This document shows positions 8,501 through 12,089 of a stretch of 12,089 nucleotides of DNA, one piece after another (the stretch's first letter is position 1; each line of letters opens with the position of its first letter). The position numbers and the translations under genes were made by a program. The notes under the pieces are model-generated. The model made no database searches. It was not told where the DNA came from and worked only from the letters and a program-made list of their open reading frames with translations. The stretch is from DYQY01 sp964643725 (GTDB lineage Bacteria > Margulisbacteria > Riflemargulisbacteria > GWF2-35-9 > DYQY01): NCBI GenBank assembly GCA_964643725.1, contig CAZXTL010000041.1, positions 1-12,089 of the forward strand. The letters run 5' to 3'.

Positions 8501-11500
8501 ACTTAAGGCATCAGAAGTAATAGCCACAACAACACCAGAATCTCTGGTGACTTTGACATGGAAATATACCAATCCATCCTGTATCCCCCCAGGCAATACG
8601 TTCATTGTGGCAACGTATCTAACCCCAAATGGACTTATCAATTCTTTATAATCTACAGACAGCCAGGTAAACTGCTGATTTCCGCTATATCCAACATGAT
8701 GAAGAATAATTTCAGGAGTGACATTAAATGGAACTTGAGTATTAAAATTAATTGTTACCCGACAACTTCCTTCTCTATAATATTCAAGAGGAACATCTAT
8801 TGTAATAAAATTAGCTGTTGTATCTCCAACAAATCCTGTCCCTTGAAGACTCAGAAAATTACGCTGAACATTCCAAGCATTGTCTGTAACAACAACAGCA
8901 AACTCAGCCTTCCACACTGAATTTGCAACATTTATTACATTTATAGTTGCCAACCAAACATCTCTTGAGGTTTCGCTTAACGGAAACAAATTAGCTAAAC
9001 CAGAAAACTCTCCTTCATTTATGATATATGTTAGATTTGGAGTTATATCTATAGACTCACTTACGTTTAAAGTCACAAAATATATATTATTAACTTCTTT
9101 ATCCCATCGTCCAAATAATAAAAGTTGAGGATCAGTTATGTCATATACTATTTCATGAGAAACTACACTTTGGTTTATGTTTCCAGCCCCATCTTTGACC
9201 CACAAATAAACTTTTTTTACTCCTTCAAACACATTTCTAAAATGATAAGGACTTGGAGCTACAGACGACCATGCAACATCATTTAATGAAGGGATGTTAA
9301 AAGCTAATTCGCTAATAAGCCAACCAACTACGTCTGGATCATTCGTCACTAATACATTAGGAATTAGCTCATTTGTAAAATCAGTTCGTTTACTTTCGAA
9401 ATCATACACCACAAATTCTGGTATATTTATAGAGGTATCAATTACAAAAGCCTTGTCTCTACCAATATACGTATAATTTTCTCCAGTAAGATCTATGCCT
9501 TGTCTTCCGCTATTAGTAACGAAAATTTCAAAATGAGCAGCCCCATCATAAGCTTCATTTCCTAAAATATCTAAGGTTGCTAAATAATACATCGCGTCAA
9601 CATTATTTGTAACTTTTGCGTAAATATCTAAGGTTATCCTCTGGTTAATCTTGCTAATGTACACCCAAACATTTGGCGTATCTATAGCTGTATCCCTTAT
9701 GTCTATTGTAATTGGCAAAACACATTCCCTAACTAAAGTATTTGGCAAATAAACACTTGCATAAGCTGATAAACTCTGGTTAGAAGGATTATAATTTATT
9801 GCCGCAACTGCTCTTTGTGAGATATTACCTGCTCTATCCTTTGCCCACAAATACACTCTCTTTAATTCAACAAGATTGTTTTTGAACATATATTGACTTG
9901 GACGTACCCTTGTCCAACGCTGATTATTTGCCGAAGGTTGAGCAGAATATTCTTCCCCTATAATCCACTCATAATGATCACTATTCTCAACCATCATAAC
10001 GTTCACAACAAAATCATCAGTATATTCTCTAGAGTTACTATCTTTATCCATTATCGAGAATCCGTTTGGAGAAATTATCTTAGTATCAAAAAATACAACA
10101 TTGTCACCTTTAATGTTGATATACGCTAGTCCTACATAGTTATAAATAACTCCATTGTTCTTTGTTACTTTAATTTCAAAAAAACCACCTCCATCATAGC
10201 TCCCATCAACTGGAACATTAATAGTAGCGCTATAATAAGAGAACCCATTACTTGTTGTTAAATTAAAAAGATGTAACGGCAAGCTAACATTAAGAGTGTT
10301 GACGTTTAGCCAAAAAGTTGGAGTAACAACACCAATCTCATTTATTGAAAGAGTTACAGTGTGTTCGCCTGCTAACAAATAATTGTTTTTTAAATCAACC
10401 ATAACATAATCATCTTGCTGATATTCAATGGCTAAATAAGATATAGAGACTGACTGTCTTTCACTAATATTTCCAGCCCTATCTTTAACCCATAAATACA
10501 TGGTTTTTATCCCTTCAGCTAGGTCTTGGAAAGGATATTGCGAAGGGAAATAATCCTGCCACAAGGCACTATCTATGTCTGGGGTGGCAAATTTGGTCGC
10601 TGCTTCTCCCCATATCCACCTATAATGATCAGGGTTAACGCTATATCGCATTCCGACAACATTGTCATTACACTCAGAGGTCTGTTCTGGATTATCAATA
10701 TCATATAAGAACAAATTTGTCGGGAAATTGATAGTTGTATCTATCCAAAAATATCTATATTGATCAACCACTGTATTGCCTGTGTGCAATGCGTTATCAG
10801 TTATATTACAAATTAATTCGAACTTACCATTTGTCATGCCAACAGTAACAATAAGTTCAGACGTAAATGTAGAATCATTAATCCTTTCTAATGAACTATT
10901 AAAAGAGTGAACCAATGAATTAAAACGAAGCTCTATCTCCGGAGTAAGAATAACTTCTTCACTAATATTAAACGTAATATTATATGTGCCTACCCTTAAG
11001 AATCCGCTCTGTTCTCCATGATCAGAAATATCTGAAGAAACTAAAATATCTTTTGTTATTTCCCAACTAGAGAAATAAGGAGCTATTGTATCTAAGCATA
11101 TTTGAGAAGATGGAATCATATTCCCTGAACTTACAACTCCATTGGCATTCCTAATCCAAACATATAGCTTTTTATTGCCATCCATAACATTCTTAAAAGT
11201 ATATAAATTAGGTTTCTGCACCAACCAAAGACCACTATTAGACAAAGGCTTTACACCATTATTCTCCACCACAATCCAAGAAAGTGCTTGCTCATCATTT
11301 GAAATCGTAATCCCTATTGTTTGATCATTCGTAAACTCTTCACTATTAGTATCTAAATCAAAAATTCGAAAAGTAGGCAGTTTTATATCTGTACTTACAT
11401 GAACCGGTGAAACGACTACACTAGTTGCTAGGTTACTTGCGTTATCTGTTGCGCTGAATAAGAAGTATCCAGCTCCGTCTCCTGTGAAGGAATTTATATC

Positions 11501-12089
11501 CAGTGTACTGGTATAAATTCCAGTGAAAAGTGAAGAGTGAAGAGTGAGTGGAATGGATGCTTTATTGTTTGGCACAAACAATAAACTAGGCGTTGTTGTT
11601 AGTCCGCTGACTATCCCACCAACATTTAGCGTTATCTTATGTTCCCCGATATTTATATAGCTCGCAGGCACTGGTAACTCGATAGTCGCTGTTGGAACTT
11701 GTGTATCTAACGTTATTACATAACTTGCACTACTTATGTTCCCTGACTTATCGATAACCAATAACTTAAGTGTCTTTCTTTCTGCTTCTGAAGTAGCAAA
11801 GTTGTAAGTTATTGGTTGGGGATAGGGGATAGGGGATAAGGGATAAGTTGAATACTCAAAACCTAGATTCTCTGTTACTAAATAACCATAAATATTTGAT
11901 TCTTCTACATTAATGCTTAGTCTTACGTTTGTACTGTTAGTATATAAGTTGCTAGCTGTATCTAAGTCTAGTATCTCTAAGTTCACTGTTGGACTACTTA
12001 CATCTACAACCAATGAACTACTGAACAGTGAACGGTGAACTGTATTGCCTGCATTATCTGTGGCGCTATAGTTAATGCTATAACCACCC
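2258..12089 (-). CDS. Giant modular Ig-like repeat surface protein with YPNPFN/FlgD-like C-terminal sorting domain, 5' end outside window
   Basis: The frame is open from the right edge to a TAA at 2258-2260, at least 3276 residues. A TTG at 12011-12013 is the first in-window start-like codon, but the frame upstream of it encodes more of the same repeat (YSATDNAGN), so the true start lies beyond 12089. From the N-terminal side: alternating Ig-like A and B modules (4600-12089), three ~150-residue modules (about 3190-4600), a linker (2890-3190), an FN3-like domain (2575-2890, ending near YYYKAYAYNSAGL) and a C-terminal domain (2258-2572) with NYPNPFN and VYNIFGKKVYE. Only about nine cysteines occur, usual for exported beta proteins. 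The FN3 and C-terminal domains point to secretion and surface attachment, perhaps by a type IX-like system. No catalytic motif is visible; adhesin, stalk or surface-layer fibre are possible. An independent terminator and promoter seem to separate it from the downstream gene. Confidence 0.92.
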   Translation of the reverse strand, partial: GGYSINYSATDNAGNTVHRSLFSSSLVVDVSSPTVNLEILDLDTASNLYTNSTNVRLSINVEESNIYGYLVTENLGFEYSTYPLSPIPYPQPITYNFATSEAERKTLKLLVIDKSGNISSASYVITLDTQVPTATIELPVPASYINIGEHKITLNVGGIVSGLTTTPSLLFVPNNKASIPLTLHSSLFTGIYTSTLDINSFTGDGAGYFLFSATDNASNLATSVVVSPVHVSTDIKLPTFRIFDLDTNSEEFTNDQTIGITISNDEQALSWIVVENNGVKPLSNSGLWLVQKPNLYTFKNVMDGNKKLYVWIRNANGVVSSGNMIPSSQICLDTIAPYFSSWEITKDILVSSDISDHGEQSGFLRVGTYNITFNISEEVILTPEIELRFNSLVHSFNSSLERINDSTFTSELIVTVGMTNGKFELICNITDNALHTGNTVVDQYRYFWIDTTINFPTNLFLYDIDNPEQTSECNDNVVGMRYSVNPDHYRWIWGEAATKFATPDIDSALWQDYFPSQYPFQDLAEGIKTMYLWVKDRAGNISERQSVSISYLAIEYQQDDYVMVDLKNNYLLAGEHTVTLSINEIGVVTPTFWLNVNTLNVSLPLHLFNLTTSNGFSYYSATINVPVDGSYDGGGFFEIKVTKNNGVIYNYVGLAYINIKGDNVVFFDTKIISPNGFSIMDKDSNSREYTDDFVVNVMMVENSDHYEWIIGEEYSAQPSANNQRWTRVRPSQYMFKNNLVELKRVYLWAKDRAGNISQRAVAAINYNPSNQSLSAYASVYLPNTLVRECVLPITIDIRDTAIDTPNVWVYISKINQRITLDIYAKVTNNVDAMYYLATLDILGNEAYDGAAHFEIFVTNSGRQGIDLTGENYTYIGRDKAFVIDTSINIPEFVVYDFESKRTDFTNELIPNVLVTNDPDVVGWLISELAFNIPSLNDVAWSSVAPSPYHFRNVFEGVKKVYLWVKDGAGNINQSVVSHEIVYDITDPQLLLFGRWDKEVNNIYFVTLNVSESIDITPNLTYIINEGEFSGLANLFPLSETSRDVWLATINVINVANSVWKAEFAVVVTDNAWNVQRNFLSLQGTGFVGDTTANFITIDVPLEYYREGSCRVTINFNTQVPFNVTPEIILHHVGYSGNQQFTWLSVDYKELISPFGVRYVATMNVLPGGIQDGLVYFHVKVTRDSGVVVAITSDALSETWIEGRNRVTFDTGIFVLSVDVFDKSSGFYDYLNDQVMGVSINAENGIIKWLISETQATTPSVEDRNWSDIKPFEYRLNYLREEVKVIYLWVKDIAGNVALTTTHITYDVTNPVLSTQLVKRIALTGTENVNAIGGSFYLREGTYNITFNFSESLLVTPEICVVDELLQFPVSFSLLRVSASTFIGEYVITSGTSEGTHHIQYNATDNAVNRLSNQSFAVSNIFIDRTNPVVTLELMDLDSGSKVYSNSRNVRVIISVNEFVGYIATEDMLYNASTSHDWSSTIDVYQITQNIGLNKLGLWVKDRAGNISFASASILLDTAIPGVIMDISANPLALPEGNFRLSFNVVNVASGIASTPNIFFVPFNRIPIMLTLNQSVIPNIYVSTLSISTYTGDGPGYFVFMVTDNAGNSIYINNPYFSELFKINGSGGMLTSNVLEVSTNVLLSVIVAFDIDTLSSRYSNDQVVGLRISNDYQATAWLIKEYDSQPLSNDILWKYDRPVEHVFWNNKNEVKTLYLWTKDQTSKVSPQSVMTRITYDTIDPWIESIMVGNQGHMNIGTFNITINLSEIFDAENAPTPSFWMTINGVRRDLVYNVAGAYSFITSSIVVTSGMAGTGMFYAKISDNANNCGTIISFGAVMVFDFTSSNIDYLFIQDMDTGGMLYTNEREIKLFYKVTEPPPGEVYRWYVTENTGVVIDNYFQDWFAEAPVTYRMSEVQGTKNIVLWVMDKAYNTKFMAGTIIYDSTVSPNIPGVTVDISMHPMAIVTGTVFVTLNIDNIESGIFATPSFYVLMDVGQSQIPIAISGLTRNGMIYKYYGSFVVNTNSGDGPARFVMQARTRAFEDFSAISSIRFDSNDFQNRLIINTIVKIPTINVYDLDLSAQRNNTYDASDVWTNDQTIGVSIGNDEQAVAWLLNEDQSASPGVSSSFWVSERPVKYTFKNYINEQKTLYLWTKNFNNQISSMRAVITINYDDTQPYVASIEMPNNGYFTGGAVVVTINLSESVQTTPNFMTFIGGSDVTFNLVKINNVTYLVTWSISQSIQEGTYQWTVDLVDRAGNSGAAIVAGRLFYLDRSILPPTFFTLKDKDTTYIHKTNDLVVDVDMASDPDHVAWMMGEEFGEENIGSPNRNSAGWRYVKPVEYYFNNFQSGHKKVYLWVMDRVGHIITHSTLASIEYVPGEREGVNYVIVQTSGGNSFFPGDYMLTFNIFEVNPNTPDISFIWPDGREQILSLNFVSTDNIYGTYYSSSISVSRDESLIGDAYFSISVNRSDDGTPFRVYSIDDAREMLAGDSVVHVYVPSIKLVTFNRLVDSVMMGEAGARIMSFQLQDNTSFLGMETIRITVTGQIYDSDTAGVYLVKRNNDVIDSRTVLTNTGFLTKNTTLLSFFNNPEIPGGGATIYELVMNVSSHAISSNFFSVIISTSDLLVDGNLEVDSEKFPINSGPIYIARRKSDILLGRNPVPTINVRMGESDIVLYDLSIQALQGNGSFSGFILNKSSNITDNIFSNIRLYKKRSMGGEYQFIHDELLAYDKKKINAHDNKIYIENSRIYVNFSPFQIIEDTQQQLYIVADIGYTSQAVQAFNLSFSSTSSFLVGNDSSMLPVVSSNHLVSFNLLSYIPRVSVRPMFMLDDALFEQTTSNKVLDMYLRTDYELTTVSAIIITVDYSGVSVDRLTAVLTLGNEELYSGAISSGRHTLGLARGVALNEAGLTLSLFVDVGAYSPSTVKLTLSDGCVIASPSISLSYTYNTTTINIKSSAHPRKPKARMANYFNTVVSFNLLASVDVRDASSNVKLRLVNAASNEVVLTWTVMIDVVVSSGSSLLSLPDKVARFLTVYNIPLEQAEAYNVELKLINSSNLESDVFVKVVTADLTRPVFASQELSVSQLPNQFVHSVLWGVVNEDVSAVTRVEVWSRKGEDPRWLIVNVATPNASGVINAGADIGGLHPYTSYYYKAYAYNSAGLISDALLKQGSIQTSLPPGMLTKLSNYPNPFNSNIKDTTITYFLNRDMDLTIKVYNIFGKKVYERYCFAGQNGGKEGNNELIWDGTDQSGHKLPMGSYPMIIYDGSAKTILDQWVIGVIH
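3190..4620 (-). repeat. Three related ~150-residue modules before the C-terminal domains
   Basis: Three segments each begin with a (V/I)P-x-(I/V)-x-V-type strand, at about 4610 (VPSIKLV), 4110 (VPTINVR) and 3650 (IPRVSVR). The first and third continue into an acidic or MGE-type turn, a Leu/Ile-rich strand and a Tyr/Leu-rich segment; the second has MGESDIVLYDLSIQALQGNG and FSNIRLYKKR. The ends resemble one another (SSTSSFLVGNDS, LTLSDGCVIAS). They look like a second, shorter array of all-beta domains different from A and B. The relationship rests on visual alignment only, and I do not recognise the family. Confidence 0.4.
11522..11549 (+). repeat. Heptamer array AGTGAAR x4
   Basis: Four consecutive 7-base units on the plus strand: AGTGAAA, AGTGAAG, AGTGAAG, AGTGAGT. 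They lie in the giant gene and encode LTLHSSLFT on the minus strand. The equivalent stretch in a related module (LTLNQSVIP, near 7370) has the same length, so the array occurs without net insertion. Confidence 0.7.
11818..11845 (+). repeat. Heptamer array GGGGATA x4
   Basis: Three exact GGGGATA units and one AGGGATA unit. On the minus strand they encode a proline-rich patch (YPLSPIPYPQP) inside the first B module. No other B module has such a patch. The GC-rich, repetitive character stands out from the surrounding AT-rich sequence. Confidence 0.8.
12012..12040 (+). repeat. Heptamer array NNTGAAC x4
   Basis: Units AATGAAC, (one T), ACTGAAC, AGTGAAC and GGTGAAC follow each other. On the minus strand they encode VHRSLFSSS, between the DNAGN end of an A module and the next B module. 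The unit AGTGAAC differs by one base from the AGTGAAG unit at 11522-11549, so the two arrays may belong to one family. Confidence 0.65.

Larger units (their letters stand above)
4995..12089 (-). repeat. Array of 11 alternating B and A Ig-like modules
   Basis: The B module is about 70-75 residues. It starts like (F/Y)TNDQ, has a central W-(I/L)-x-x-E, then W....P..Y.F, and ends (V/L)YLW(V/T)KDRAGNIS. Approximate copies lie at 11730-11955, 11120-11340, 10460-10680, 9815-10030, 9170-9385, 8195-8405, 7560-7765, 6910-7125, 6290-6515, 5610-5825 and 4995-5225. Intervening A modules of 125-145 residues share GxYxITxNxSExxxxTPxF and a late DNAxN or VTxNxG motif. Start-to-start distance is about 600-680 bp except one gap of ~975 bp. 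Copies are clearly related in protein but diverged in DNA, so the expansion is old. Similar modules are known as bacterial Ig-like repeats of adhesins; exact family assignment needs a profile search. Confidence 0.85.

Noticed and set aside
2934..11324. Plus-strand ORFs of 60-120 codons opposite the giant gene (for example 8558-8920, 4997-5323, 2934-3197)
   Set aside because: All lie antisense to the repeat-conserved minus-strand frame, have no ribosome binding site I could see, and give low-complexity products. They are shadows.
12011..12013. TTG as the start codon of the giant gene
   Set aside because: The frame is open upstream to the window edge and encodes YSATDNAGN, the normal end of an A module. 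The true start lies beyond the window.

Overview
The window is AT-rich bacterial DNA. It is dominated by two very large repeat-built exported proteins, both encoded on the minus strand and separated by a 526-base intergenic region. Neither gene is complete. The right-hand gene (2258 to the right edge) lacks its 5' end, and the left-hand gene (1731 down to the left edge) lacks its 3' end. Transcription runs right to left, so the giant gene is upstream and the beta-helix gene downstream. There is no taxonomic marker, rRNA, tRNA, insertion sequence or CRISPR array. The YPNPFN-type C-terminal sorting/FlgD-like domain, the Ig-like arrays with 'DxAGN' ends and the Asn/Ser/Thr-rich, cysteine-poor composition suggest a didermic bacterium of the Bacteroidota/FCB assemblage or a candidate phylum such as Omnitrophota or Elusimicrobiota. 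That placement is inference only.

Right part (2258-12089): at least 3276 codons of one open frame. From the N-terminal side it holds 11 copies of a ~70-75-residue module 'B' (start like TND, centre like W-[IL]-x-x-E, end like YLWVKDRAGNIS). These alternate with ~130-residue Ig-like 'A' modules that fall into three recognisable subclasses. Three further ~150-residue modules, a linker, an FN3-like domain and a C-terminal YPNPFN/FlgD-like sorting domain follow. The B/A array shows higher-order duplication and one phase slip where two A modules are adjacent. Three short arrays of four heptamers are embedded in the coding sequence near the right edge. The extreme 3' end of the gene and its downstream flank look like a diverged tandem duplication of the preceding coding segment.

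Intergenic region (1732-2257): a weak possible terminator for the giant gene, a plausible sigma-70-type promoter (TTGAAT-N17-TGTAAT), several small inverted repeats, a possible 58-codon ORF for a small membrane protein whose stop lies 2 bases before the next start codon, and a perfect 8-bp stem-loop abutting the Shine-Dalgarno sequence of the downstream gene.

Left part (1-1731): 577 codons of a protein with a signal peptide, a right-handed beta-helix made of ~20-22-residue coils with FxxN and GGA[ILF] motifs (like chlamydial polymorphic membrane proteins), a VGAYE end-cap motif and the start of an FN3-like domain. It runs off the left edge. Both proteins are predicted to act at the cell surface or outside the cell, probably as adhesins or structural proteins. 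No enzymatic motif is visible in either.
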